Of a stretch of DNA of 64,000 bases, positions 37,172 through 47,211 are shown piece by piece. The number at the start of each line of letters is the position of its first letter. Position 1 is the first letter of the stretch. This stretch comes from Aurantiochytrium sp. KH105 (Eukaryota; Sar; Bigyra; Thraustochytrida; Thraustochytriidae). The position numbers were made by a program, and so were the translations under genes. The notes under the pieces are model-generated. The model did not search any database, was not told the DNA's origin, and saw only the letters and a program-made list of their open reading frames with translations. The stretch spans positions 62,001-126,000 of the forward strand of contig BGKB01000166.1 of NCBI GenBank assembly GCA_003116975.1, read 5' to 3'.

Positions 37172-37806
37172 GACGCACGAATCAGTAACCTAAATTTCTC
37201 CTCCCTTTCGCGATACCCCGTTCTTCACGCTTCGCTCGCCCCCCATCGACCTTCCTTCTTCCGCGCATTTGCGCAAAGGCTTCTTCTCCCTGACGGCGAT
37301 GGTGGATGACGTTGCGTTGACACCTCCGTCTTCCCAAAGACACCCTCGGGTCCTGCCCTGGCCTTGGTCCATCGTGCCAAGCTCATGACATCACCTCCTC
37401 CACCGCAATCCTTTTTCCCTCTCGCTCCACCATCTCGCCCTGGCCGTCGTCTTCGCCCTCTCCGCCTTGCCCGCGTACGCGCCCTCATGCACGTGCCCTG
37501 CGAACAGGGCTCCTGTAGTATACACCAGTGGTACCACTACTCGTCAACGGAAAGAAGGAAGCAAGCCAGGAAGAGCGGGAAGCGTAATTGCGAATCTTGG
37601 CGAGAAGAGCCAACGCAATCTTGGCAAGACGCGAGCGCGGCGACCCAAACGCGCAAGCTTTGAGGGCGGGGCGGGGCGGAGCTACGCTCGCAGCCGCGGA
37701 GCGCGGTGCAGAAGGCCGGCCAGACCTGGGCGAGCTGAGCGAGCGACTGCGAGTGATAACGGCGTCTGCGCCCCGGGCTGTACAATAAGGGTAAACGGCG
37801 GGAAGC
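37172..37806. other. Intergenic region before choline dehydrogenase
   Basis: About 635 bases between two plus-strand genes. The first part is CT-rich and the second is GC-rich. I see no reading frame, RNA gene or repeat of note. Confidence 0.5.
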
Positions 37807-39603
37807 ATGGCGGCGCGCCGAGGGCCCGCGGCGACGGTCCGCAAAATCGTAGACTATGTCGTTCTGGGCGCAGGGTCCGCGGGCTGCGTCATGGCGAATA
37901 GACTCTCGGAAGGAGGTAAACGTAGCGTCGCCGTGATCGAGGCTGGCAAGTTCGACATTGGCCGCATCGACTCGTGGACGATCCAGATGCCCGCGGCGCT
38001 CACGTACAGCGTCGCCGACGAAAGGTACAACTGGAACTATTATACCACGCCACAAAAGGGACTTGATGGACGGAGCGTGCACCAGCCGCGTGGCAAGGTG
38101 TCGGGCGGATCCTCTAGCATCAACGCCATGGTCTACGTGCGCGGCCATGCCCTCGACTTTGAACGCTGGAATGAGAGTGAAGGCGTCTCGGGCTGGGGCT
38201 ATGCTGACGTGCTCCCGTACTTTAAGCGTGCGCAGTCGTTCAAAAGTAGAGACCCGGACAGCGACACGGACCCGAGTCCGTACCGTGGCTACGAAGGCCC
38301 TCTCAAGGTCACAAACTACGAGTCTCCCAAGTCCCGCACCAATGTACTCTTCAACGTACTCGAAGAAGCTGGCGCCGAAGCGGGGTACCCTGTGACCAAG
38401 GATACCAACGGCTTCATGCAGGAAGGCTTCGGGCCTTTTGACATGACCGTCGACCCGGACACGGGCAAGCGCTGTTCTGCTGCAGCGGCATACTTGCATC
38501 CAGCAATGGCCGATCCCGCTCGCAAAGACAAGCTCGACATCTTTCTCGAGACGCTTGTACATCGCGTCATTTTCGAAACCGACAAGGAGGACGGCGCTGT
38601 CCCGCGTGCCGTTGGCGTCGAATGCGAAGATACCAAGACTGGCGAGATTTTCCATGTCATGGCAGAAAAGGAAGTCATCCTCTGCATGGGTGCTGTCGGC
38701 TCTCCGCAGACGCTCATGCTTTCTGGCATCGGAGATCGCGACCAACTCACGGAACAGGGCATTACCGATATTATTCATCACAATCCTGAGGTGGGCAAAA
38801 ACCTCCAAGATCATCTTGAGGTGTATCTTCAATATCTCTGTAATCTGCCCGTGAGCCTCTATCCGGTCGCCGCCTGGACAGTCCGTCACCTACACGACCG
38901 CCTTGGTGTGGGCATCGAGTGGTTTCTTCGAGGAACGGGTGTGTGCGCCTCGAACCAGTTCGAGACCGGCGCCTTCATTCGTACCGACAAGGGTCACAAG
39001 CATCCTGACATTCAGTACCACTTTATTCCCGGATGTGTCGTTGGCCAGCTTGAGGTTTTACCTCATCATGGCTTTCAGATTCATGTGGGCACGCTTCGTC
39101 CTACCTCGCGCGGCACGATCCGCCTTGCGAGCTCTGATCCCAAAGCCGCTCCTCTTATTGACCCTAACTTTCTCGGTACGCAACAGGATGTCGACGACAT
39201 GCGCAAGGCAGTCCGTCTGGCAGACGAACTTATTCAGCAGCCTGCTTTCCAGCCATACAAGGGCAAGCGCCACGCTCCAGACCCTGAGCTTGACACACAG
39301 AACGTTTCCAAAGAGAATGACGACGCCATCGACACATGGGTTCGCCAATCTTCGCACAGCGCCTATCACCTTTCATGCACTTGCGCCATGGGCAAAGTCG
39401 TCGACTCCCATGGTGCCGTGTACGGCACTTCGAATCTCCGGGTCGTCGATGCATCCATCTTTCCCAGCATCACGAGTGGCAACCTCAATAGCCCCACGAT
39501 CATGGTCGCCGAGAAAATTGCGGCGCATATCACGGGCAACGAACTTGCACCGGAGCACGAAGAATACTACGTCCCTGCGGACTGGGAAACCAAGCAGCGC
39601 TAG
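37807..39603 (+). CDS. CHDH: Choline dehydrogenase-like GMC oxidoreductase
   Basis: A 598-residue flavoprotein of the glucose-methanol-choline family. The FAD dinucleotide motif GAGSAG is at 21-26, and ViEAG ends the second strand. GMC signature 1 is PRGKVSGGSSSINAMVYVRG, and signature 2 is GAVGSPQTLMLSGIG. The active-site box SSHSAYHLSCTCAMG contains His521, and NLNSPTIMVAEKIA gives the second conserved residue position. Length and the HPDIQYHFIPG and HVGTLRPTSRGTIRL blocks match choline dehydrogenase, which oxidises choline to betaine aldehyde on the way to the osmolyte glycine betaine. No betaine aldehyde dehydrogenase is nearby. The N-terminus MAARRGPAATVRK is short and basic, so mitochondrial targeting is possible but not evident. 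Another alcohol substrate cannot be excluded. Confidence 0.88.
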   Translation: MAARRGPAATVRKIVDYVVLGAGSAGCVMANRLSEGGKRSVAVIEAGKFDIGRIDSWTIQMPAALTYSVADERYNWNYYTTPQKGLDGRSVHQPRGKVSGGSSSINAMVYVRGHALDFERWNESEGVSGWGYADVLPYFKRAQSFKSRDPDSDTDPSPYRGYEGPLKVTNYESPKSRTNVLFNVLEEAGAEAGYPVTKDTNGFMQEGFGPFDMTVDPDTGKRCSAAAAYLHPAMADPARKDKLDIFLETLVHRVIFETDKEDGAVPRAVGVECEDTKTGEIFHVMAEKEVILCMGAVGSPQTLMLSGIGDRDQLTEQGITDIIHHNPEVGKNLQDHLEVYLQYLCNLPVSLYPVAAWTVRHLHDRLGVGIEWFLRGTGVCASNQFETGAFIRTDKGHKHPDIQYHFIPGCVVGQLEVLPHHGFQIHVGTLRPTSRGTIRLASSDPKAAPLIDPNFLGTQQDVDDMRKAVRLADELIQQPAFQPYKGKRHAPDPELDTQNVSKENDDAIDTWVRQSSHSAYHLSCTCAMGKVVDSHGAVYGTSNLRVVDASIFPSITSGNLNSPTIMVAEKIAAHITGNELAPEHEEYYVPADWETKQR

Positions 39604-39862
39604 CAAAATTAGCTATTGTCAAGATCGAAGCCTAGCTTCGAAATCGATTCTTTTGTTAGGTTCTTAAACTCTGAGCTTTATGCACACAAAGATATTCAAT
39701 TTCACAAAGGGTATACAGCTTGTCAATGCGAGCATGACGTGTCATGTGTTTTACACTGCGGCGCAACCTAATATTGGCCTTGTTCCGCAACGGTAAGATT
39801 CGCCACAATTCACCCACGCCATTCACGAATCTTGGTGTAGTTCACGTTAGCCCAGCATCATC

Positions 39863-42800
39863 CTATGTATCTTCCATTTCGTGACAAGTTTTACCAGCGT
39901 TGTTCTTGATCTTGTCATTGGCTCCCGCTCGACGTAGCATGAAAAAAATACGCTTGTGCTCGTACGCCTTTGCGAAATGCATTGCTGTTTGTCCAGTCAT
40001 GTTCTGCCAGTCAACGTTCACACCACGATCCAGCAGAACCTGCACATAGTCGTCGTGGCCATTTTGCACAGCCACGTGCAAGAGTGTGTTACCACAATCG
40101 TCGGCAGTGTTGATCTCCAGAGGAATCAGCGTTTCATCTTCGATCGTCTCCACAGTCCCGCTACCTTCACCATCTTCTGGAAAGTGAAAGACCTTGTTTC
40201 CATTCAAAAAGGCCAAAAAGTCGTCTGTTCGGTGCCAGCGACACCGCGAAAACACTGGATGGACGAGTTCTTTCTTGCGCCTTCCCTTTGCAAGAAAAAT
40301 GCTCGATGTGGGCGCATCATTGTCCAAGCCGAGAATTTCGCGCATTCGCAGCTTCCAGCGCATAAGGTAGTGCACAGATCCCAGTGCCGTCGAGACCTCT
40401 TTCTCCCGTCGTACCTTGTCCAGCTCATAGCGCAATATCCAGAGCGCAAACCAGCACGCTTCCACATCCAGTAACTCGGATGTGCCGCTCTCCTGCGCAG
40501 TCTTTTCCTTTTCTTCTGCCTTCTCCAAGTGCTCCTCTCTCTCCTCGGCACGGGCCACAAGGTGCTTGAAGTGTCGGATTCGCTCCTGATGCGCAGATAG
40601 CTGAGCCTCGAGTGCAGACGTTACCGCTTCGGCATCTAACGCGCGCATGGCATCTTCCGCTTGAGTTTCTTGAACCTCCCAAACGGCACGCAAACGTCTA
40701 AGCGTCAGGTCCCGGTCGCTTCGTACTCCATCTTTTCTGGCAAGTTTCGCGAGACCGCCTTCTGCCCGATCCCAGTCGCTCGCAGAGTACACCTCGTGCG
40801 CGAAGCAAGCCGCGACAAAGTCCTCGCGTTGCACAGTCTCTGCATTAGTACCTCTGCGTAAAGCGTCATTCAAAAGTTCCTCGACAGCAAGCTTGCTCAG
40901 TCCCGGATTAACTGCGCGTGTCACGAGCACAAATTGCGTGTCGGTAAGAATACCGTCGTGAGCCACATCTGCGGCGACAAAGAGGGCATGCAGCGTGTCG
41001 CGCGTGCGCTGTTTGGCCGTTTGCCAGGCGCTCAGGACGGTCTCGAGCACCTCATCAACAGGCAAAACGTCCAGGGATGTCCCACGCCTGGCGCCCTTGG
41101 GAAGGACAAAGACCTTGGGATTTAGACGCAGAGACTCTGCAAATCTCGAGTGCAAATGTTCCCACAATGCGCTACGCGTTGCCCCGGAGAGCACCTTTGT
41201 CACGCGAGGAAATGCCTCTTCCAGATTCACAAGGTCCACATAGAGCCTACCCGTTTCTTTTTCCTCGATCGGTCCTTGCGGTGTACCTTCGGGCCCAGGC
41301 GCGACCAGAATAGCCATGAGCCGTTCCACGAATGCAATGTCCGTAGCTTCAAGAGCTTCAATCGGAGGTGCCATTTCGACTCCATCGAGACCAAAATCGG
41401 CATGATCCGCCTCGGCATCGGCGACTACGCGCTCGATACCGATCATCCGGCAAAAGAGATCTGCGAGCGCGCACTCTTCACGAGTGGCATTGCGCAGGGC
41501 ATCAAGAAAGTCGACGAGTTTGGGCTCGGCGATCTGGGGAAGGCCGTACTTGCGCGCAAAGAAATTACGAACAAAACTGCGGTAGACGTCTCTCGAAAGC
41601 TGCGCGCCCTCCGATGTTCGCATGGCTGCACCGGCGTCGTCTTGATGGCCATCGCTTCCAGCGCCGGGCCGTTCCTCGAGCATTTGATAGATGAGACGTC
41701 GCACCGTCTTTAGTGGTGCGCGCTTGGCCTTGTAAGCGACTGGGAGATTGGTCATGAGAGCCATGAATTCCGGAGGCACAAATGGATTCCCGCGCTCGCT
41801 TGGAAGCTTGCGCTTTGTTGTCCAGCCGCCCTTGCACACGGCCCACCGTCGCTTGCAATCACCCGTGGCCGACTTTTGCAGGTAGAGATCAGCTTCACTC
41901 ACTTGAACGCGGGCGTTCCGTGTTCGTACATCTGCGCGAAGTGGACGCACGTGGTTCACGTCGTGCTCGAGCCCTTGAAGTCGGCCTAGGAGATCGTCGA
42001 GAACATTTTGCGAGTCGCCGAGAAGTGCTTTTCGCACTTCTTTCTCCTTTCGTTCGACTTCCTTTTGCTGGCGTTTTCGCACCGTGATACGCTTATCGCG
42101 CTGCGCCGACGCTAGAGATGCGCTACTTGGCGAAGAAGCAAGCCCGTGCACGGCGGACATTCGCTGCGACAGTCTTGAGCTTACCTTCATGAGCCCCGCG
42201 TGTCCAGCGATCGAGCTTTGTTTTCGCTTGCGCGACATGGACTGGAGACCTCTGTCGCGGCTCTTTTTCGTACGCAACGCGGAACCCGCGAAATCGTCTT
42301 CCTTGGGTGGCGCAAATACACGCACGAGCTCTTCCTGCAGTTCGCGATGCCGATCGAGAGCCTCGTCGAGCTCCTTTTGCAAGCGCTCGTGATCATCGGT
42401 GCTTTCCTTTTTCTGCACGTGAGCGTCTTCAACTCTGTGGGCCAAGTCAACAATTTCGCGAACCATGCGGCGATTGACGAGTGCAATGGTTTTTCGTTTG
42501 AGTCGATTTTCCTGCTGGCGCAATTTTTGAATGTCTCCCTCGCGGATCATCATCTTCAGCTTTTGATAGTTGAAGCGCGACTCTGTGGTACGCAGGCGGG
42601 CCTGCAGTCGAAGAATCTCACCGCGGGCCTCCTTCTTTTGATGCGAAACGAGCGCATCATGTTGAATGAGCGTTTCACAGAGATCCTTGTCGAGTTTCTC
42701 CTTGGCCACGGACAGCTTTGCCTTTTGTTGCGCACATTTGCGAAGATGCGTCCGTCGTTGCGTGCCCAGGTCACGCAAAAGCTGCAAGACGAGCATCCAC

Positions 42801-43723
42801 AGGTTGGCAAAAACGTCTCCAATGTGGTGACTTGCGGCTCGAGCCTTTTGCACGAGATCTTCCATGCTCAGGGTCAGCACCATGAGAACCTCGCCAAATT
42901 CCAGCTGAGCCGGACCCTCACTGCGCAGACGAGTCATGACTGTCTCCAACCATGCGGAAAGTCCGGCAGGGAGACCATCTCTTTCGGCGTCAATTCCTGG
43001 CATTCGTGTCGATAACTGCTCTCTTTTACTTGGTGCGAGGCTTGACAACTCTGGAAGCCTCGCTCGTGTGCTCTTGGGCTCTTGACATGGTAGTGATTGC
43101 TGTGCTGATATCTTCTGCACTTGGTCTTCGGTGTGTGAATACTGTTCAGCAATCAAACGTGCCTGTGCGATGGCAGCATGCTCCTGCGCCATGACGTGAG
43201 CAAGCACACGACGATCGTAGTCGGCCTTTACGGAGCCCATGATTTGCGCGACAGCAGGAGCACTCTCCATGAGTGCCTGCCATGCGATACTGGCCACCTC
43301 GACCCTGTCGAGGCCCTCTCGACGTCCTCCTTCTTTTTTCACGGCCCAAATTCGAGACGTAAAGTACCCATGGATTTGATCAAGCTTTTCAGGCTTTAGT
43401 CTTAGAAGTACAGCCTTTTGAGAGGCAAGGCCGATACGTCCAGCATCAACGTTCTTGAGCCGGTGCCAGTCTCGATCGAGACTTGCGCGGCACCTATTTG
43501 CGATCCTCGTTTTAGCCTTGGCGACGATTTCTTTGAGAAGGTCCTCCCGCTTTGCCGAGCCCCCATCTTCACGCTCAGAGCCATCGTCCTCGTCAAGTGC
43601 TCCCAGCTTGTGACTCTGCAATGAACTTTTGAGGCACATGGCTTCTTCACGCATGGCTTCGTCCTCGGATAAGTACGCGCTCTTCATGCCTTGCGCAGCG
43701 TTTTCGAAGCGCGCAGCGTGCAT
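39863..43723 (-). CDS. Large coiled-coil protein with EF-hand-like and ankyrin domains
   Basis: A 1286-residue protein of unknown function. Residues about 1-330 are mainly helical. Residues about 330-500 form long coiled coils (KAKLSVAKEKLDKDL, LRQQENRLKRKTIALVNRRM). A basic Ser-rich linker follows (SRDRGLQSMSRKRKQSS), then more coiled coil (QQKEVERKEKEVRKALL). Residues about 900-980 contain an EF-hand-like pair (LFVAADVAHDGILTDTQFVL). Near 1040-1080 there is another helix. The C-terminus (about 1200-1280) has two ankyrin repeats (CGNTLLHVAVQNGHDDYVQVLLDRG, and GQTAMHFAKAYEHKRIFFMLRRAG). Such combinations are frequent in flagellar proteins of protists, but no named family is recognised. It is divergent from the gene starting at 44078, with 354 bases between the start codons. 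Confidence 0.78.
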   Translation of the reverse strand: MHAARFENAAQGMKSAYLSEDEAMREEAMCLKSSLQSHKLGALDEDDGSEREDGGSAKREDLLKEIVAKAKTRIANRCRASLDRDWHRLKNVDAGRIGLASQKAVLLRLKPEKLDQIHGYFTSRIWAVKKEGGRREGLDRVEVASIAWQALMESAPAVAQIMGSVKADYDRRVLAHVMAQEHAAIAQARLIAEQYSHTEDQVQKISAQQSLPCQEPKSTRARLPELSSLAPSKREQLSTRMPGIDAERDGLPAGLSAWLETVMTRLRSEGPAQLEFGEVLMVLTLSMEDLVQKARAASHHIGDVFANLWMLVLQLLRDLGTQRRTHLRKCAQQKAKLSVAKEKLDKDLCETLIQHDALVSHQKKEARGEILRLQARLRTTESRFNYQKLKMMIREGDIQKLRQQENRLKRKTIALVNRRMVREIVDLAHRVEDAHVQKKESTDDHERLQKELDEALDRHRELQEELVRVFAPPKEDDFAGSALRTKKSRDRGLQSMSRKRKQSSIAGHAGLMKVSSRLSQRMSAVHGLASSPSSASLASAQRDKRITVRKRQQKEVERKEKEVRKALLGDSQNVLDDLLGRLQGLEHDVNHVRPLRADVRTRNARVQVSEADLYLQKSATGDCKRRWAVCKGGWTTKRKLPSERGNPFVPPEFMALMTNLPVAYKAKRAPLKTVRRLIYQMLEERPGAGSDGHQDDAGAAMRTSEGAQLSRDVYRSFVRNFFARKYGLPQIAEPKLVDFLDALRNATREECALADLFCRMIGIERVVADAEADHADFGLDGVEMAPPIEALEATDIAFVERLMAILVAPGPEGTPQGPIEEKETGRLYVDLVNLEEAFPRVTKVLSGATRSALWEHLHSRFAESLRLNPKVFVLPKGARRGTSLDVLPVDEVLETVLSAWQTAKQRTRDTLHALFVAADVAHDGILTDTQFVLVTRAVNPGLSKLAVEELLNDALRRGTNAETVQREDFVAACFAHEVYSASDWDRAEGGLAKLARKDGVRSDRDLTLRRLRAVWEVQETQAEDAMRALDAEAVTSALEAQLSAHQERIRHFKHLVARAEEREEHLEKAEEKEKTAQESGTSELLDVEACWFALWILRYELDKVRREKEVSTALGSVHYLMRWKLRMREILGLDNDAPTSSIFLAKGRRKKELVHPVFSRCRWHRTDDFLAFLNGNKVFHFPEDGEGSGTVETIEDETLIPLEINTADDCGNTLLHVAVQNGHDDYVQVLLDRGVNVDWQNMTGQTAMHFAKAYEHKRIFFMLRRAGANDKIKNNAGKTCHEMEDT

Positions 43724-44077
43724 CGTGGAGGCCCGCGTCGCGGCGTGCGCTTGTCACCACAATGGCATCCTACTCTGATCGCGTCAACTCGAGCGCCATG
43801 GAACAGGGTATACCTTCTGTGAGCGCGTCTTGCCTGCAAAGGACTCGAGTTCGCTCAGCGCGTTGTGTTCAACTTTGTCGGAACGTCCTAAAGCAAATTA
43901 AACGAATTGACATTCCTGGCAGGCAAGTCATATTCTTCACTTGTCGATCCGTACGGCGGCTCGGCAAGGCTTATTATTTATGGCCCGGGCCCGGCCGTGT
44001 CGGAGATCGTAACGGCTATCGTTTCACTGCTTTTGGACCAATCTGGGATTCACCGACAGTGTCGGTTTGCGACGGCG

Positions 44078-45250
44078 ATGGGAAGGCACGGCACTACAGA
44101 CGCAGTGCGTGCGATGCGGCAGCGCCCGGGCTCCGCAGGCCTCGTGCGCAGACCGCCCGCCACTTCCGGCAAGCGCGCGCGACCGCAGAGCGCTTCTGCA
44201 GCGCGCGACGCAAGGAGCGCGCACAACAAGGTGGCTGCGGGAGGGGGCACCGCGGCCGTGCGCTCGCGAAGGAGACCTCGGCGGCGGCCTCAGACTGCAC
44301 CGGTACGCGGCAAGCGTGGCAAGCGAGATGGGAACCCGGACGACTGGCTCGCCGCTCTGAAGCGGCACGGCCTCCTCGATGAGCCGCTCGCGTCCGAGCG
44401 CGAAGCCGAGCAGAGCATTTCCGCCAAATTTCTGCGCGAAGGCGCCGCGAAACGCCGCGAGCAAGACGAAAAGCTGCTAGAGGACACGCAACGAGCGCAG
44501 GAGCAGTACGAAAAGTCCTGCTTGCTTCGCATGGGGGAGGCAACACGTTTCGCGCAGTTTCTTGGTTTGCGGAAAATTTATAATCCGATTCACATTCGTG
44601 CCAATGAGACAAGCGGGGCCCCAGGGGCCATCGGAAAGGCCTTTGGGCACATGGGCGAGCTGCGTTGCGAGGTTGTTGCCAAAGAGGACAGTCATAGTCG
44701 CATTATTTCGTGCAGTCTCTTTGATCGTGAATTTGACCGCCTCAAGACCGCATACCAGCGCAAACGCAAGGAGGAAGATCAGGCATCAGCAGCGTCCACC
44801 GCGTTCGCTCTCGCTTCAGCAACATATGAATCCGGTGACGCATTACCAGGTTCACCCTCTATGGCCTTGGGATCGTCACCCGTCGGGACACGGGGCCGTC
44901 GAGGTTCATCGGCGGCTGGGCCACAGCCTCTCAAGAGGCGGGCTTCGCGCAAGACTATTCGTCTGCTTGCAAATCGAGAGGAAGACACTTACATGGGCCG
45001 TGACCGTCGGGCAAGCGTGCAGGGCCGCAGAAGATCAAGTGTCGGTGGAAGTCCTGGTTTCTCTGGTGTCACTGAGACCGATGCGTCTGGGTACGACGCA
45101 CGTCGCACCGAAGTGGACAACATCACGATTGAGCTTTGCGCAGTGTTGGAAGAAACCCATCGACTCGACGAAAAGCTACGTGAGCAGCAGCGTGTTCTCA
45201 CAGAAAATGGGTGGAACCTTGGTCGACCTCGACCGTTCCAGGATTGGTAA
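44078..45250 (+). CDS. Basic RPQSA-motif protein, possibly flagellar
   Basis: A 390-residue protein with a very basic N-terminus carrying RPGSAG, RPQSASAA and RPQTAPV. Such short RPxSA/RPxTA motifs recur in flagellum- and microtubule-associated proteins of protists. The middle (about 85-160) is helical (LLEDTQRAQEQYEKSCLLRMGEATRFAQ). A Ser-rich basic region follows (RRASRKTIR, RRASVQGRRRSSVGG), and then a C-terminal heptad segment (ELCAVLEETHRLDEKLREQQRVL). I do not recognise a named family. The true start is the ATG at 44078. The frame extends upstream to 43907 but only from a TTG. An AATAAA lies about 55 bases after the stop. The close divergent arrangement with the coiled-coil gene suggests a shared promoter. 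Confidence 0.7.
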   Translation: MGRHGTTDAVRAMRQRPGSAGLVRRPPATSGKRARPQSASAARDARSAHNKVAAGGGTAAVRSRRRPRRRPQTAPVRGKRGKRDGNPDDWLAALKRHGLLDEPLASEREAEQSISAKFLREGAAKRREQDEKLLEDTQRAQEQYEKSCLLRMGEATRFAQFLGLRKIYNPIHIRANETSGAPGAIGKAFGHMGELRCEVVAKEDSHSRIISCSLFDREFDRLKTAYQRKRKEEDQASAASTAFALASATYESGDALPGSPSMALGSSPVGTRGRRGSSAAGPQPLKRRASRKTIRLLANREEDTYMGRDRRASVQGRRRSSVGGSPGFSGVTETDASGYDARRTEVDNITIELCAVLEETHRLDEKLREQQRVLTENGWNLGRPRPFQDW

Positions 45251-45288
45251 TGTGAGCGCCTGTGTTTTAGGTCAAGATTGTTGTGTGA

Positions 45289-45530
45289 AAAGAATAGAAA
45301 CAGAAAAATAAAAATAAAATTTATGTCATGTCCAATGACTCCGAGTCCCACGTGCCAACGACACAGAAAAAGAAACGGCCCGTATAATTAATTTGGTTCT
45401 CAATCATGGCTTTTCTCGGGAGGGGCTTTTTCAGAAACAGAAGAATAAGTAAAAATTTACGTCATGTCCAATGACTCCGAGTCCCACGTGCCAACGACTC
45501 GTTGTACACAGAAAAAGCAAAGGCCCGTTT
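45289..45530 (+). repeat. Pair of direct repeats with CCAAT and CCACGTG boxes
   Basis: Copy A (about 45289-45383) and copy B (about 45432-45530) share a 37-base core that is essentially identical (45325-45361 and 45461-45497). The offset is 136 bases. Each core carries CCAAT, 11 bases, then CCACGTG. Flanks on both sides are also similar (AGAAACAGAA..AATAA before; ACACAGAAAAAG and GGCCCGT after). The repeats lie 380-550 bases before the PDI start codon, and also just after the stop of the upstream gene. Confidence 0.85.
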
Positions 45531-45911
45531 GGCTCCTGCTTTGGAATAATGAATTTTAACGAAACTGAATTGAGGATGCTTGCTACGTGGTGTCTAACCG
45601 GGTGAGTCGTTCCTGTGCGCGCTGAGATGCGTCTCCTCATCGTGAGGCCAAACGTTCTAAACATTCTACAAGTTCTTATCGTGACTTTTCTCTCACTCTC
45701 TCTCGCCAGTCTGGCAGAAGGATTCGACGGGTACGACTCGCTTGAGCTGCAGCGCGTTTTTTTGGACGGAGGAGACCATTGCCAGAAAGCTAACCTCTCG
45801 AGGACGAGCTCGTGTCGCTTCTTCAAATTTCGACTGATCGTACCACAGAGAAAAGCAGAACAGCAGAGCAGAGCAGCGCAGAGTCGTGATCTCCGTCGCA
45901 ACAAGAAAAAC

Positions 45912-46698
45912 ATGATGAGCCGGACTCTTGCCCTCGTCGCTGCCGTGCTGGTGGCCGCGGCGACGCTCCCGGGCGCAGCGCGCGCGGACGGTGTGGTGTC
46001 CCTGACACCGAGCAACTTTGACGACATTGTGGTGAACTCGGGCAAGAACACCTTTGTGAAGTTCTTTGCGCCGTGGTGGTAAGTCGGAAGCGCTCTCAGA
46101 AGACGACGACAACGTCGACGACGAGAATGACAACGTCGACAACAACATCGAAAACGACGACGATGATTTCTTCTTCTTTGTCTTTTGATAAACACCGAGA
46201 CTGACACGCTGGCTGATCTCTGCGCTTTGACGATCTTTTCTTGAACTGTTGGCAATGAATAGCGGCCACTGCAAGCGCATGGCGCCAGACTATGTCTCGC
46301 TCGCCAAAGAGTACAAGGACTCGGGCTCGGTGACGATCGCCGAGGTTGACTGCACGGCCCACCAGAGCCTCTGCACGGAGCACGGCGTGACCGGATTCCC
46401 GACGCTCAAGTCCTTTATGGGAACCAAGGAGGGCGAAAAGTACGGTAGTGGACGCAGTCTGGACGCGATGCGTACCCACGTCGAGGAGAATCTCGACAAG
46501 GGTTGCCAGATCTCGAACCTCGAAAGCTGCTCGGAGAAGGAACAGAACTACCACACCAAGTGGGCTGCCAAGACTGCTGAGGACGTCTCCAAGGAGATCG
46601 AGCGCCTCAAGGGCATGACCTCCAAGACCATGAAGGCCGACCTCAAGGAGTGGCTCAACTCCCGCATCAGCCTCCTCACCCAGCTCTCCGCCGCCTGA
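45912..46698 (+). CDS. Small protein disulfide isomerase (one thioredoxin domain)
   Basis: Two exons, 45912-46078 and 46263-46698, give 200 residues. The 184-base intron (GTAAGT to AATAG) splits the active site. Exon 1 ends TGG-TG, and exon 2 starts C-GGC-CAC-TGC, restoring WCGHC. A signal peptide is clear (MMSRTLALVAAVLVAAATLPGAARA), so the protein enters the ER, where it would form or shuffle disulfides. The thioredoxin fold is complete: FVKFFAPWWCGHCKRMAP, IAEVDCTAHQSLCTEHGVTGFPTLK, then EGEKYGSGRSLDAM. The C-terminal 60 residues (KEIERLKGMTSKTMKADLKEWLNSRI) look like a shortened ERp29/PDI-D helical domain. The C-terminus LTQLSAA is not a KDEL-type signal, so retention must work otherwise or the protein leaves the ER. 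I start at the first of two adjacent ATGs. An AATAAA lies 43 bases past the stop. Confidence 0.9.
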
Positions 46699-47211
46699 TC
46701 CTCCTTTAGTCTCCCTCTTGCATCGGACCTGCTCACATCAAATAAAGCTCTTTACTTATCCACCGCGTCCTTGTCCTCTTCGCCTCTCTCTTGGCGCCGC
46801 TGCCACGCGCAAGGGCGAGGCCCCCCATTCCTGACTTGCCGCCGCGCTATAGTCCACTTGCCATAGCGCACTTGCAGGCGCGGGCACTAGCCGCGGCAAC
46901 GAGCGAGCGGCCGAGTCAGACTCCGATCGTCCGCGCCTGCACGCGCGAGCAGACTCCGCGCGCGTGCGCTCGGGAAGCCCGGCCCGCCACCCGCGCGCTC
47001 GCCCTCGCGCAGAGCGCGCCCGCCGCGCCGGCCGCGACCAGGACCGCGTCGAACGGCGCCACGCGGGCACGAGGCCGCGCCGCGCCACGCCAGGCGAACA
47101 GCGGGCGAGCCGCGCCGCGCAGCCTGGCGTAGCGCAGCGCCGCGCCGCGACGAAGACTGGGCGGCTGGGCGGCTGCAACGCCCGACCGCTCGCGCGCAGC
47201 GGTGAGGCAAG
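46699..47211. other. Intergenic region between PDI and SRP54
   Basis: It holds the AATAAA at 46741-46746 and then about 450 very GC-rich bases leading to the SRP54 start. I see no gene. Confidence 0.5.
46741..46746 (+). terminator. AATAAA polyadenylation-type motif
   Basis: It lies 43 bases downstream of the PDI stop codon, a normal distance for a poly(A) signal. Confidence 0.5.

Noticed and set aside
37537-38889. 450-codon open frame antisense to choline dehydrogenase
   Set aside because: It mirrors the CHDH coding sequence and has no domain of its own.
43907-44077. Upstream extension of the RPQSA-motif gene
   Set aside because: The extension begins with TTG, has no ATG and no motif; the ATG at 44078 is a better start.
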